Notes: generated from the letters alone by a model not told the origin. A stretch of 32,311 bases of DNA from Lachnospiraceae bacterium UBA1759 (GCA_002315555.1 DCHF01000043.1:26408-58718), one strand, 5' to 3'. Counted from the stretch's first letter, positions 6,770 through 15,061 are shown. Made by a program: numbers and translations.

Positions 6770-7040
6770 TCACCGGAATCGTAGAGTATCTGTCCGGGCA
6801 AGGAGAATGACCGGGTGCCTGTCCGGTCAGGGGAGAGGACAGAGTAATAATTTCAAAATTCTGCCCCTTTTTTCAAAGAACTATGGTATATTATTTTTAC
6901 AGGTAAAAAAATGGAATTATATGCAACCTGTCCGTGAAGGTTCCTGTCTCAATATATGGAAACGAAATGATTCCTGCGACACGGGTCGCGTATTCGCATA
7001 TGGATACCAATAAAAACAGATTCGAAAGGAAATTTGAACA
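6770..7040. other. Non-coding stretch with lipoprotein promoter and leader
   Basis: The left part holds the likely frameshifted 5' remainder of the gene remnant and a GACCGG/CCGGTC inverted repeat. TGGTATATT (6884-6892) is an extended -10 with no good -35, giving a leader of about 140 bases before the lipoprotein gene. Within the leader are short hairpins such as GCGAC-ACGG-GTCGC and AACCT...AGGTT. I recognise no known riboswitch. Confidence 0.4.
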
Positions 7041-7625
7041 ATGAAGAAAATTATTGCTACTTTACTCGCAGTTGCCATGATGGCAGCCCTCATTGCCGGA
7101 TGCGGCAGCAAGTCCGCGGACAACAACACGAGCGCAGCAGCAGAAAGCCAGGCTGCAAGTGCGATGGAGATCTATGAGACCATCCAGGCGTCTTTCACCG
7201 GCGAGATGTTCTCCGCAGCAGGCGGCGACATGGACAATATGAGCATGGACGGCGCAGGCGTGTATGACATTGAAAAGAATGCGGACGCATTTATGTCCAC
7301 CGTACTGATGCCGCAGGATCAGATGGCCGACATCAAGAACGATGTTGCGACTCTGCAGCACATGATGAACGTCAACTCTTTCTGCTCCGCAGTTATGAAA
7401 CTGAACGACGGCGTCGATGTCAAGGCATTCGCTGAAGCTTACAAGACCGCTGTTCAGTCCAACCAGTGGATGTGCGGTTTCCCGGACAAGGTCCTGGTCT
7501 ACTACGTGGACGGTTATGTCCTGACCATCTATGCGATGGAGGATTGCCTGACCGATTATCAGAACGCGATCAATGCGGCTTACCCGAACGCAGAACTTCT
7601 TGTGGACGCTCCGGCTGAAGGCTGA
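7041..7625 (+). CDS. Putative lipoprotein, DUF4358-like
   Basis: A 194-residue exported protein. The first 21 residues form a lipoprotein signal peptide ('MKKIIATLLAVAMMAALIAG' then Cys 21, a lipobox L-I-A-G-C), followed by a Ser/Ala/Asn-rich spacer to about residue 40. The rest has the layout of clostridial DUF4358 lipoproteins: a 'GVYDIE' start, a Met-rich stretch ending 'HMMNVNSFCSAVMKLNDGVD', then an alpha/beta tail with 'GFPDKVLVYYVDGYVLTIYA'. That family match is by eye and tentative; the function is unknown. The ribosome site is AAAGGA (7026-7031). It appears monocistronic, with its own terminator. Confidence 0.75.
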   Translation: MKKIIATLLAVAMMAALIAGCGSKSADNNTSAAAESQAASAMEIYETIQASFTGEMFSAAGGDMDNMSMDGAGVYDIEKNADAFMSTVLMPQDQMADIKNDVATLQHMMNVNSFCSAVMKLNDGVDVKAFAEAYKTAVQSNQWMCGFPDKVLVYYVDGYVLTIYAMEDCLTDYQNAINAAYPNAELLVDAPAEG

Positions 7626-7646
7626 TCATTTTGAATGAAGAGTGTG

Positions 7647-7675
7647 AAAGAGGTGTTGGAAGCAACACCTCTTTT
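7647..7675 (+). terminator. Terminator after the lipoprotein gene
   Basis: AAAGAGGTGTT and AACACCTCTTT form an 11-bp stem around loop GGAAGC, followed by a short T run. Confidence 0.85.
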
Positions 7676-7742
7676 ATGTTATTCTTATGGTATCCCGCAA
7701 GTTCCTTAATAACTAAGAACCAATATCCCACCCGAGGCCGCT

Positions 7743-9140
7743 ATGCTTTTTTCCAGTATTCCCTTTTTGTTTTATTTCCTGCCGGCAGTGATCCTTCTGT
7801 ATCTTGCCGCGCCCAAAAAACTGAAGAATGCCGTACTTCTTCTTTCCAGCCTGGTATTTTACGCCTGGGGCGAGCCGAAGTACGTTTTTCTGATGCTCGC
7901 AAGCATTCTTTTGGGATATGTGTTCGGTCTTCTGATCGAGAAAAATGCCGGGAACCGGAAGCTTGGTAAGCTGTTCCTGGTGCTTTCCGTTGCAAGCAGT
8001 CTGGCGTTTTTGTGTTACTTCAAATACGCGGACTTTTTCATCGACAATTTCAACCGGGCGACCGGCCTTTCCGCGCCGCTTCTTAAGATCGCGCTGCCTA
8101 TCGGCATTAGCTTTTATACGTTCCAGATCCTGAGCTACACGGTCGATGTTTACCGCGGCAGCGTAGCTGCGCAGAAGAATTTCATCAACCTCGCGGCCTA
8201 TGTATCGCTGTTCCCGCAGCTGATCGCGGGTCCCATCGTCCGGTACGCGGACATTGAAAAGCAGCTGACAAGCCGCACGCACACCGGAGAGAAGATCATG
8301 ACCGGCATCCGCCGCTTTGTGATCGGCCTGTCCAAGAAGATCCTGATCGCGAACCTTCTCGGAGAACTGACCGCGACCTTCAAGGCGTCCGATGACAAGT
8401 CCGTCCTCTTTTTCTGGCTGTATGCGGTCGCGTACACGCTGCACATTTACTTTGACTTTTCGGGCTATTCCGATATGGCCATCGGCCTCGGAAAGATCTT
8501 CGGCTTTGACTTTTTGGAAAACTTCAATTACCCGTATGTTTCAAGGAGCATTACCGAGTTCTGGCGCCGCTGGCACATGTCACTGGGCTCATGGTTCCGC
8601 GATTACGTGTATATTCCGCTGGGCGGCAACCGTGTGAGCCGTTTCCGGCATTTTATCAACATTTTTGTGGTGTGGATGCTGACCGGCTTCTGGCACGGCG
8701 CATCCTGGAACTTTATCTTCTGGGGACTGTACTTCGCGGTGCTTCTGACCTTTGAAAAGTTTGTGCTTCTTAAAGTGCTGAAAAAGAGCCGGGTTTTATG
8801 CCACATTTACGTGATGCTCCTCATCGTGATCAGCTTCATCATCTTTGATGCGGCGGATATGGGGACGGCATTTACGTACATCGGCGCGCTGTTCGGCGCT
8901 GGCGCATACCCGCTGTATTCGGCGGAGTTTTTCTACTACATGAGAAGTTATGCGGTCATTCTGATCTTTGGCATCGTGGCGGCCACGCCGCTTCTGAAAA
9001 CCATCGGCGGAAAGCTGAAGGAAAAGCTGCCGAAGGTGACGATGGTCCTGGAGCCCGTCATGCTCATCGGCCTTCTCATTCTCTGCACGGCGTTCCTCGT
9101 GGACGGATCCTTCAATCCGTTCCTCTATTTCAGATTTTAA
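7743..9140 (+). CDS. MBOAT-family membrane O-acyltransferase (AlgI-like)
   Basis: A 465-residue polytopic membrane protein that in characterised relatives (AlgI, DltB, PatA) moves acyl groups across the membrane onto an exported polymer. It has around ten hydrophobic segments. Family motifs are 'LPIGISFYTFQILSYTVDVY', 'YFDFSGYSDMAIGLGKIFGF', 'EFWRRWHMSLGSWFRDYVYI' and 'TGFWHGASWNFIFWG', whose His 318 is the invariant catalytic histidine. The ATG at 7743 has only a weak GAGG upstream. The gene lies 12 bases before an AlgJ/DHHW-like partner, the standard two-gene arrangement for polysaccharide O-acetylation. Fucose-containing surface glycan is a possible target because of the neighbouring GDP-fucose genes; this is inference. 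Confidence 0.92.
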   Translation: MLFSSIPFLFYFLPAVILLYLAAPKKLKNAVLLLSSLVFYAWGEPKYVFLMLASILLGYVFGLLIEKNAGNRKLGKLFLVLSVASSLAFLCYFKYADFFIDNFNRATGLSAPLLKIALPIGISFYTFQILSYTVDVYRGSVAAQKNFINLAAYVSLFPQLIAGPIVRYADIEKQLTSRTHTGEKIMTGIRRFVIGLSKKILIANLLGELTATFKASDDKSVLFFWLYAVAYTLHIYFDFSGYSDMAIGLGKIFGFDFLENFNYPYVSRSITEFWRRWHMSLGSWFRDYVYIPLGGNRVSRFRHFINIFVVWMLTGFWHGASWNFIFWGLYFAVLLTFEKFVLLKVLKKSRVLCHIYVMLLIVISFIIFDAADMGTAFTYIGALFGAGAYPLYSAEFFYYMRSYAVILIFGIVAATPLLKTIGGKLKEKLPKVTMVLEPVMLIGLLILCTAFLVDGSFNPFLYFRF

Positions 9141-9152
9141 GGAGGTGGGACG

Positions 9153-10256
9153 ATGAAGAATTCGCTTAAAAAGAACCTGCCTCAGGCTGCATTTATTGCG
9201 TTTTTTGTGATCCTGACCCTGACGGTCTGGTTCCTGCCCAGGAAGACTTATTCGGACAGCGAGCGGCGCGAGCTGGCAAGCTTCCCGAAGATCACGGCGC
9301 AGTCCCTTCTGGATGGCACGTTCATGTCCAGGTTCGAGACCTACAGCGCGGATCAGTTCCCGCTTCGCGACACGTTCCGGCGGGTCAAGGCCTTCTTCAG
9401 TTACAAGGTGCTTGGCAAGCTTGATAACAATGATATCTACGTCGCGGAGGGCTACGCGGCCAAGCAGGAGTACCCGCTGAATGAAGCTTCGATCGCCCAT
9501 GCGACCGACCGCTTTACATACATTTACGAGAAGTATCTGAAGGACAACGGCAACACGGTCTATGCCTCCGTGATCCCGGACAAGAGCTGCTACCTCGCGG
9601 AGAAAAGCGGTTACCTGTCCATGGATTACGCGGAGTTCTTCCGCCTGGTGGAAGAGGGCATGCCGTATGCGGAGTACATCGACATCAGCGGAACGCTGTC
9701 CGTCGATTCGTACTACAAAACGGACACGCACTGGCGGCAGGAAAAGATCACGGAGACCGCGAACGTACTGCTTACCGGAATGGGTGGAGAGGCCTCCTCC
9801 CTGCCGATGGAAGAGAAGACCCTGGACCACCCGTTCTACGGTGTTTATTATGGACAGGCGGCCCTGCCGATGCCTTCGGAAACCATCAAGTATCTGACGA
9901 GCAGCGCGCTGGATTCCTGTGTCGTGACCAATATGGAGAAGAATCAGTCCATGAGCATGTACGACATGGACAGGGCCGCCGGCAAAGATCCGTATGAGAT
10001 GTTCCTCGGCGGTCCGATCTCCCTGATCACGATCGAGAACCCGAACGCGGCTACGGACAAAGAACTGATCGTTTTCCGCGATTCCTTTGGCAGTGCGATC
10101 GCCCCGCTTCTTGCGGAAGGATACCGCAAGGTGACCCTGATCGACATTCGCTATCTGATGCCGGATTTCCTCGGAAACTTTGTGGATTTTGAGAATTCGG
10201 ATGTGCTGTTTTTGTATAGTACGCTGGTGCTGAATAACAGTGAGACGATCAAATAA
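9153..10256 (+). CDS. AlgJ/AlgX-like (DHHW-family) SGNH-fold O-acetyltransferase partner
   Basis: A 367-residue protein with an N-terminal signal anchor (about residues 9-28) and an extracytoplasmic domain. It keeps the hallmark catalytic pair of the AlgJ/AlgX/DHHW group: Asp191-Thr-His193-Trp in 'YKTDTHWRQEKI', and Asp310-Ser311 in 'VFRDSFGSAIAPLLAEGY', where Ser would be the nucleophile. 'DQFPLRDTFRRVKAFFSYKV' near residue 68 is the usual 'dqfpfR' motif. In known systems this partner receives the acetyl group from the MBOAT protein and places it on the polymer outside the cell. The ribosome site AAGGAGG overlaps the preceding stop, so the two genes are one operon. Confidence 0.9.
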   Translation: MKNSLKKNLPQAAFIAFFVILTLTVWFLPRKTYSDSERRELASFPKITAQSLLDGTFMSRFETYSADQFPLRDTFRRVKAFFSYKVLGKLDNNDIYVAEGYAAKQEYPLNEASIAHATDRFTYIYEKYLKDNGNTVYASVIPDKSCYLAEKSGYLSMDYAEFFRLVEEGMPYAEYIDISGTLSVDSYYKTDTHWRQEKITETANVLLTGMGGEASSLPMEEKTLDHPFYGVYYGQAALPMPSETIKYLTSSALDSCVVTNMEKNQSMSMYDMDRAAGKDPYEMFLGGPISLITIENPNAATDKELIVFRDSFGSAIAPLLAEGYRKVTLIDIRYLMPDFLGNFVDFENSDVLFLYSTLVLNNSETIK

Positions 10257-10280
10257 GCGCGGAGAGAGAGCTTCGCGAAG

Positions 10281-10318
10281 AAAAGGCTGAGTGCCCGGAA
10301 GGGCGCTCGGCCTTTTTT
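10281..10318 (+). terminator. Terminator after the acetylation operon
   Basis: GGCTGAGTGCCC and GGGCGCTCGGCC form a 12-bp stem with one G-T pair and one mismatch around GGAA, followed by TTTTTT. Confidence 0.88.
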
Positions 10319-10387
10319 GTGTGAACAGCCCTCACTCCGGGGGATGAACAGCACCCGGTCCGAGCAATTTTTCAAAAAACTTCTTGA

Positions 10388-10416
10388 TTGACATTCCGTC
10401 CGTCCTGCCCTAATAT
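10388..10416 (+). promoter_or_regulatory. Consensus sigma-A promoter of the GntR regulator
   Basis: TTGACA (10388-10393) and TAATAT (10411-10416) with a 17-base spacer. The predicted leader to the ATG at 10514 is about 90 bases. Confidence 0.8.
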
Positions 10417-10429
10417 GAATGTATGTTAT

Positions 10430-10479
10430 TATGTTATGACATAGTGACATATTTGGAACGGGTGACATTATGCATCACC
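10430..10479. promoter_or_regulatory. Candidate GntR operators in the leader
   Basis: TATGTTATGACATA (10430-10443) is an inverted repeat (TATGT/ACATA) starting a few bases after the predicted transcription start. A TGACATA-like half site repeats at 10445-10451. GGTGA (10461-10465) and TCACC (10475-10479) form a second inverted pair. Autorepression by the UTRA-type regulator is the natural reading. Confidence 0.45.
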
Positions 10480-10513
10480 TTCACCCATTCAAGCGGATTT
10501 ATAAAGGAGAAAT

Positions 10514-11263
10514 ATGAACTGTCACGATATTCTCATCGACAAAAGCATACCGGTGCCGCTCTATTATCAGCTGAAAGCGGGCATCCTTAATATGATCCAA
10601 AACGGGACGCTGCCCACCGGCGCGATGCTGCCGAGAGAGCAGGACATCTGTCAGGAATTGGACATCAGCCGCACAACGGTCCGTCAAGCCATCACGGAGT
10701 TGGTGCACGAGGGCTGGCTGTACCGCGTGAAGAGCAAGGGCACGTTCGTTTCGCGCCCCAAGATCACGCAGGATTTCATCAAAAAGCTGGAGCCGTTCGA
10801 TGTGCAGATCGCCCGTGAAAACATGGTGCCCAAGACGCGCCTGATCGATCTCAAGGTGGTGAAGGCTACCGCGGAGATCGCGAACAGTCTGGAGCTCATC
10901 GAGGGAACGCGTGTCATTTACATGTACCGGCAGCGGTTTGCGGACGATGAAGCCATCGTCACGATCAAGACTTATCTTCCGTACACCGCCTGCAAGTTCA
11001 TCATGGATCGCGACTTTGAACAGGAGTCCCTGTATCACATGCTTTCCGAACGGGAGGAGACTAAGGTGTGCATGGCGCACCGCGTGATCGAAGCCGTGGA
11101 AGCGGTGAAGGAAGACGCGAAGTATATGAATATCCGGGTCGGGAAAGCGATCCAGTTGACGAAGACTGTGGGCTACAACAGCGAGAGCCGACCGGTGGAG
11201 TATTCCATCGCGCGGTACCGCGGAGACCGGAACAGTTTCGATGTCAACATTTATGTAGAGTAA
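10514..11263 (+). CDS. GntR/HutC-family regulator with UTRA domain
   Basis: A 249-residue regulator. The N-terminal winged HTH (residues ~12-75) has the typical 'PLYYQLKAGILNMIQNGTLP' opening, 'LPREQDICQELDISRTTVRQ' recognition region and 'GWLYRVKSKGTFVSRP' wing. Residues ~95-249 are a UTRA ligand-binding domain ('ARYRGDRNSFDVNI' at its end), which in this subfamily binds a sugar, sugar phosphate or similar small metabolite. AAAGGAG precedes the ATG. It is transcribed in the same direction as the dehydrogenase-lactonase-kinase-hydrolase-aldolase genes that begin 91 bases downstream, so it most likely controls them. Confidence 0.93.
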   Translation: MNCHDILIDKSIPVPLYYQLKAGILNMIQNGTLPTGAMLPREQDICQELDISRTTVRQAITELVHEGWLYRVKSKGTFVSRPKITQDFIKKLEPFDVQIARENMVPKTRLIDLKVVKATAEIANSLELIEGTRVIYMYRQRFADDEAIVTIKTYLPYTACKFIMDRDFEQESLYHMLSEREETKVCMAHRVIEAVEAVKEDAKYMNIRVGKAIQLTKTVGYNSESRPVEYSIARYRGDRNSFDVNIYVE

Positions 11264-11303
11264 AAGGTGGGGGAACTGCCCCATTTATGCAGAGTAAAAA
11301 GTG
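11248..11303 (+). repeat. 22-bp near-exact direct repeat at the end of the GntR gene
   Basis: The last bases of the gene plus its stop (11248-11269) recur at 11282-11303 with two differences, at an offset of 34 bp. Between the copies TGGGG and CCCCA can form a small stem. It looks like a local tandem duplication. Confidence 0.75.
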
Positions 11304-11354
11304 AGAGAATAGAACACTTTTCAGCATAGTACGACTTAAGTAAAGGAGAAAACC

Positions 11355-12407
11355 ATGAGAACACTTGTCGTTGATCAGGAAGGTCAGTTGTCCATCCGTG
11401 AGATTCCGAAGCCGTCTTACAATGAGTGCCAGGCGCTCGTGAAGACGCTGAGCTGCGGCGTCTGCAACGGTACGGATTCCAAACTGATCCATCGTAATTT
11501 CAAAAACTTTGACACGTATCCGGCCATCCTCGGCCACGAGGGTGTGGGCCGCGTGGTGGAAGTCGGAAGCAAGGTGACCGGACTGAAGGTCGGGGACATC
11601 GTTCTGCTGCCGTTCCTGGAGGAATCCGTCGATGGTCTCACTCCGGGCTGGGGGGCGTACTCCGAGTATGCGATCGTCGGTGATGCGGAAAGCTACATCG
11701 CGAACGGCTGGGGCGAAGGTACGCCGAAGTGGAGCGAGGGCTATCTGGCACAGACCGTGATCAAGCCCACGGACAAGGTGGATCCGGTCGGCGCGTCCAT
11801 GATCGTTACATTCCGCGAAGTGCTGAGCGCCATCCGCCGTTTCGGATTCAAGCCGAACGAGAACGTGCTGATCCTCGGCGCGGGTCCCGTCGGCCTCTGT
11901 TTCGTGAAGTTCTGCAAGCTGCTCGGACTGAAGACGGTCATCGCCACGGACATCATGGATGAGAAGGTGGAAGCCGCAAAGAAGGCCGGGGCGGACCTGG
12001 CTTTCAACAGCACCAAGGTCGATATCAATGCGGAAGTAAAGAAGCTGTTCCCGGACGGTATCGATTACATCGTCGATGCCGTCGGCATCAATGCGCTGAT
12101 CAATCAGGCCATGGAAGTCGTCAAGTACAACGGCAAGATCTGCTGCTACGGCATCTCCCCGAAGACCGGCATGGATCTGGACTGGTCCAAGGCACCGTAC
12201 AACTGGACGCTGCAGTTCGTGCAGTGGCCCAGCAAGAAGGAAGAGGGCGAGGCCCACGCGCAGATCATGGCATGGATCAACATGGGCGTGCTGGATCCGG
12301 ACGAATTTATTTCCGATGTGTTTGATTTTGAGAACATTATTGACGCGTTCACTCTTGTGGGCGAACGGAAGCCGTCCACGAAGAAGATCGTTATCAAGTA
12401 CGAATAA
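11355..12407 (+). CDS. Zinc-type medium-chain dehydrogenase (MDR superfamily)
   Basis: A 350-residue cytoplasmic NAD(P)-dependent alcohol/sugar dehydrogenase. The catalytic-domain motif 'SCGVCNGTDSK' supplies the zinc ligand Cys37, 'GHEGVGRVVEVGSKV' (His61-Glu62) supplies the next ligands, and 'GAGPVG' at 175-180 is the nucleotide-binding loop. The four-Cys structural zinc site of classic alcohol dehydrogenases is not seen, as in many sugar dehydrogenases and glucose dehydrogenase-like members. AAAGGAG precedes the ATG. With a lactonase next door, oxidation of an aldose at C1 to a lactone is the simplest role; oxidation of a polyol to a ketose for the FGGY kinase is the alternative. Substrate unknown. 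Confidence 0.9.
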   Translation: MRTLVVDQEGQLSIREIPKPSYNECQALVKTLSCGVCNGTDSKLIHRNFKNFDTYPAILGHEGVGRVVEVGSKVTGLKVGDIVLLPFLEESVDGLTPGWGAYSEYAIVGDAESYIANGWGEGTPKWSEGYLAQTVIKPTDKVDPVGASMIVTFREVLSAIRRFGFKPNENVLILGAGPVGLCFVKFCKLLGLKTVIATDIMDEKVEAAKKAGADLAFNSTKVDINAEVKKLFPDGIDYIVDAVGINALINQAMEVVKYNGKICCYGISPKTGMDLDWSKAPYNWTLQFVQWPSKKEEGEAHAQIMAWINMGVLDPDEFISDVFDFENIIDAFTLVGERKPSTKKIVIKYE

Positions 12408-12430
12408 CACAAAGATTTCCGCTGAAAAAA

Positions 12431-12485
12431 CACATGCGGATACACAAAAAACCGCAAAGATCCCCACATGCGGATACACAAAAAA
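12431..12485 (+). repeat. 21-bp exact direct repeat before the lactonase gene
   Basis: CACATGCGGATACACA followed by five A residues occurs at 12431-12451 and again at 12465-12485, an offset of 34 bp. A CAAAGAT element precedes each copy at a variable distance. It lies in the intergenic gap just before the ribosome site of the SMP-30-like gene. Confidence 0.8.
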
Positions 12486-12518
12486 GCGTACAAAAGAATT
12501 TATAAAAGGAGCACCATT

Positions 12519-13517
12519 ATGATCGAAACCAAATTATTCAGTGTTTTACCGGATTACATCGCAACCCCGGACGGTTTTGAGGTCGATAAATACGGCAACC
12601 TCGTCCTGTCCTGTCCGAACTACGGTGATGACAACCTGCCCGGCTGTGTTGTAAAACTGGACAAGGAAGGCAATGTCACCAAGTGGTTTGACGTGCCGGA
12701 TCATCCGGAGTGCGGCTATGCCCGCAACATGGGCATCGCCTTTGACAAGGAATGGAATCTTTACATCTGCGACAACCAGGGCTGGGATGAAAAGCCCGAG
12801 CACCTGTATAAGGGCCGTGTCATCAAGGTCACGGTCGATGACGACGGCAACATCTTAAAGTGCGTTACCGTTGCAAAAAACATGGAGCATCCGAACGGCA
12901 TCCGTATCAAGGGCAACTACATGTACGTTACGCAGAGTTACCTGCATCCGGTCGTTCGTGAGGACGGCAAACTGACCAGCTGCGTTTACCGTTTCGCGCT
13001 GGATGATGAGGACATCGAGGTCACGAATACCCTCGCGGATCCCAACATCCTGACCACCTTCGTCACGCAGAACCCGGTCTGCCAGTACGGCGCCGACGGT
13101 ATCGTTTTCGACAAGGAAGGCAACCTCTATGTCGGCAACTTCGGCGACGGCGCGGTCCACAGGATCACCTTCAACGAGGATGAAAGTCTGAAGGAAAATG
13201 TGATCTTCGCGCAGGATCAGTCCCAGTTGTACACCACCGACGGCATGTTCTTCGATGAGAAGGGCAACCTGTATGTGGCGGACTTCTCTGCGAATGCCAT
13301 CGGTATGGTATCGCCGGACGGCAAGGTCACCCGCATCGCCCAGAGCCCGGACTGCACCGGCGTGGACGGCGGACTGGATCAGCCGGGCGAACCCATCGTC
13401 TGGGACGGCCGCATCATCGCCTCCTGCTTCGACATGGTAACGGGTCCGGATAAGGTCAACTTAAAGCACGAGATGCCGGCGACCCTGGTTGAACTGACAC
13501 TCCCCTGGAAGATCTGA
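12519..13517 (+). CDS. SMP-30/gluconolactonase-like beta-propeller protein
   Basis: A 332-residue soluble protein, with no signal peptide. It has the recurring blades of the SMP-30/gluconolaconase/LRE family: 'GFEVDKYGNLVLSCPNYGDD', 'NPVCQYGADGIVFDKEGNLY' and 'YTTDGMFFDEKGNLYVADFS', with the conserved Asn/Asp residues that bind the divalent metal ('EHPNGIRIKG', 'TTDGMFF'). Family members hydrolyse sugar lactones. The start at 12519 is chosen because AAGGAG lies at 12506-12511; an earlier in-frame ATG at 12468 lies inside the direct repeat. Position right after an MDR dehydrogenase and before a kinase suggests opening of that enzyme's lactone product. Confidence 0.88.
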   Translation: MIETKLFSVLPDYIATPDGFEVDKYGNLVLSCPNYGDDNLPGCVVKLDKEGNVTKWFDVPDHPECGYARNMGIAFDKEWNLYICDNQGWDEKPEHLYKGRVIKVTVDDDGNILKCVTVAKNMEHPNGIRIKGNYMYVTQSYLHPVVREDGKLTSCVYRFALDDEDIEVTNTLADPNILTTFVTQNPVCQYGADGIVFDKEGNLYVGNFGDGAVHRITFNEDESLKENVIFAQDQSQLYTTDGMFFDEKGNLYVADFSANAIGMVSPDGKVTRIAQSPDCTGVDGGLDQPGEPIVWDGRIIASCFDMVTGPDKVNLKHEMPATLVELTLPWKI

Positions 13518-13519
13518 TC

Positions 13520-15061
13520 ATGAAAAAATACATTTTGGCCCACGATCTGGGCACCAGCGGCAATAAGGCGACCCTCTACAACGAGGAGGGCACGCTTCTT
13601 GCCAGCGATCTTTACGAGTACAATACTTATTACCCCTTTTCGGGAGCTGTAGAGCAGGATCCGGAGGACTGGTGGAAGGCGGTATGCATTTCCACCAAGC
13701 GTCTTATGGAGAAATCCCAGGCTGCTCCCTCGGATATTGCGTGTGTTTCCTTCAGTGCGCAGATGATGGGTTGTCTTTTACTGGGAAAAGACGGCGCTCC
13801 TCTTCGGAAAACCATCATCTGGGCCGATACACGTGCGGCTGAGGAAGAGGCGTGGATGAAGGCACAGGCCGGGGAACGGAACGGGTACCGGATCACGGGA
13901 CACCGTCTCAGTGCCTCCTATTCCGCAGCCAAGCTTCTCTGGGTGCGGAATCATGAGCGGGAGCTCTATGACAAGACCCGGAAGATGGTCCACGCAAAGG
14001 ACTATATTATTTACAAGCTGACCGGAAATCTGGTCAGCGATTATAGTGACGCATCCGGTACGAATCTGTTCGATCTTGAAAAGCGGCAGTGGTCCGATGA
14101 ACTTGTGACTGCGTTTGAGATCGATCCCGGGATCCTGCCGGAGGTCCATCCGTCCACGGACATCGCGGGGACGGTCACGGCGGAGGCTGCGGCGCTGACG
14201 GGACTTCTTCCGGGGACGCCGGTGGTCATCGGCGGCGGTGACGGAAGCTGCGCCTGTGTGGGCGCGGGCGTTTCCAGCGAAGGCAAGGCCTACAATGTGC
14301 TGGGCTCGTCCTCCTGGATCTCCTCCGCAACGAAAACGCCGGTCTTTGACGATGAGATGCGCACCTTCAACTGGGTGCATCTGGATCCGGAGCTTGTGAC
14401 GCCCTGTGGGACGATGCAGGCAGCGGGCTTCTCTTACAACTGGTACCGGAATACGCTGTGTGCCGGGGAGAAGGCGCGCGCGGCGGAGCAGGGAATCAGT
14501 GCGTACGATCTGATCAATGAGGGTGTGGCGCTATCGGAACCGGGTGCGGGCGGACTTTTGTATCTGCCGTACATTCTGGGCGAGCGGTCCCCGCGCTGGA
14601 ATGCGGACGCGCGCGGTGTGTTCCTGGGCATGTCCGTGACGACCACCAAGGGCGATATGTCCCGTGCGGTTTTAGAGGGCGTCGGCATGAACCTCAAGGT
14701 GATCCTGGACATTCTGGAGAAGAAGCAGAGCATCGAGGAGCTGATCCTGATCGGCGGCGGCGCCAAGGGACAGATCTGGCTGCAGATCCTCGCTGACATC
14801 TGGCAGAAGAAGATCCTGGTGCCGCGGTATCGGGAGGAAGCCACATCGATGGGCGCGGCCATTTGCGGCGGCGTGGGCATCGGCATGTATGAGAGCTTCA
14901 AAGCTGCGGAAAAGCTGAATCCGATCGAGAAAGAGATCGCGCCGGATCCGGCGCTCCGGGAACGCTACGGTATGCTGTATGACATTTTCAACGAGTCGTA
15001 TGCGGCACTTGAAAAGGAGTTCGGAAGGCTTGCGGAGTACCGGAAAAAATATCCGGGGTGA
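13520..15061 (+). CDS. FGGY-family carbohydrate kinase (xylulokinase-like)
   Basis: A 513-residue ATP-dependent sugar kinase. The N-terminal phosphate loop 'AHDLGTSGNKATLYNEEG' opens it, 'AVEQDPEDWWKAV' and 'SFSAQMMGCLLLGKDG' follow, and 'GGGDGSCACVGAG' carries the catalytic Asp241. 'LIGGGAKGQIWLQILADIW' near residue 412 is the second FGGY signature. Length and motifs fit xylulokinase-like members, but FGGY substrate cannot be read from these motifs; ketoses and aldonates are both known substrates. It begins two bases after the lactonase stop and is therefore translationally coupled. Confidence 0.92.
   Translation: MKKYILAHDLGTSGNKATLYNEEGTLLASDLYEYNTYYPFSGAVEQDPEDWWKAVCISTKRLMEKSQAAPSDIACVSFSAQMMGCLLLGKDGAPLRKTIIWADTRAAEEEAWMKAQAGERNGYRITGHRLSASYSAAKLLWVRNHERELYDKTRKMVHAKDYIIYKLTGNLVSDYSDASGTNLFDLEKRQWSDELVTAFEIDPGILPEVHPSTDIAGTVTAEAAALTGLLPGTPVVIGGGDGSCACVGAGVSSEGKAYNVLGSSSWISSATKTPVFDDEMRTFNWVHLDPELVTPCGTMQAAGFSYNWYRNTLCAGEKARAAEQGISAYDLINEGVALSEPGAGGLLYLPYILGERSPRWNADARGVFLGMSVTTTKGDMSRAVLEGVGMNLKVILDILEKKQSIEELILIGGGAKGQIWLQILADIWQKKILVPRYREEATSMGAAICGGVGIGMYESFKAAEKLNPIEKEIAPDPALRERYGMLYDIFNESYAALEKEFGRLAEYRKKYPG

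Noticed and set aside
6759..7013. Plus-strand frame of 84 codons before the lipoprotein gene
   Set aside because: It runs over the promoter and leader of the lipoprotein gene and has Arg-rich, non-protein-like composition.
6893..7040. Riboswitch in the lipoprotein leader
   Set aside because: Only short local stems are visible, and no conserved riboswitch core could be matched by eye.
8796..9830. Open frame on the minus strand spanning the MBOAT-AlgJ junction
   Set aside because: It crosses two well-supported plus-strand genes and shows no recognisable domain or ribosome site.
10366..10382. Third copy of the TTTTTGAAAAA palindrome upstream of the GntR promoter
   Set aside because: The T/A run before this -35 is only loosely similar to the sites at 5652 and 5707 and lacks their G and C ends, so A/T richness is enough to explain it.
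11244..12479. Open frame on the minus strand (411 codons)
   Set aside because: It is antisense to the MDR dehydrogenase, with shadow-frame composition; its start lies in the intergenic direct repeat.
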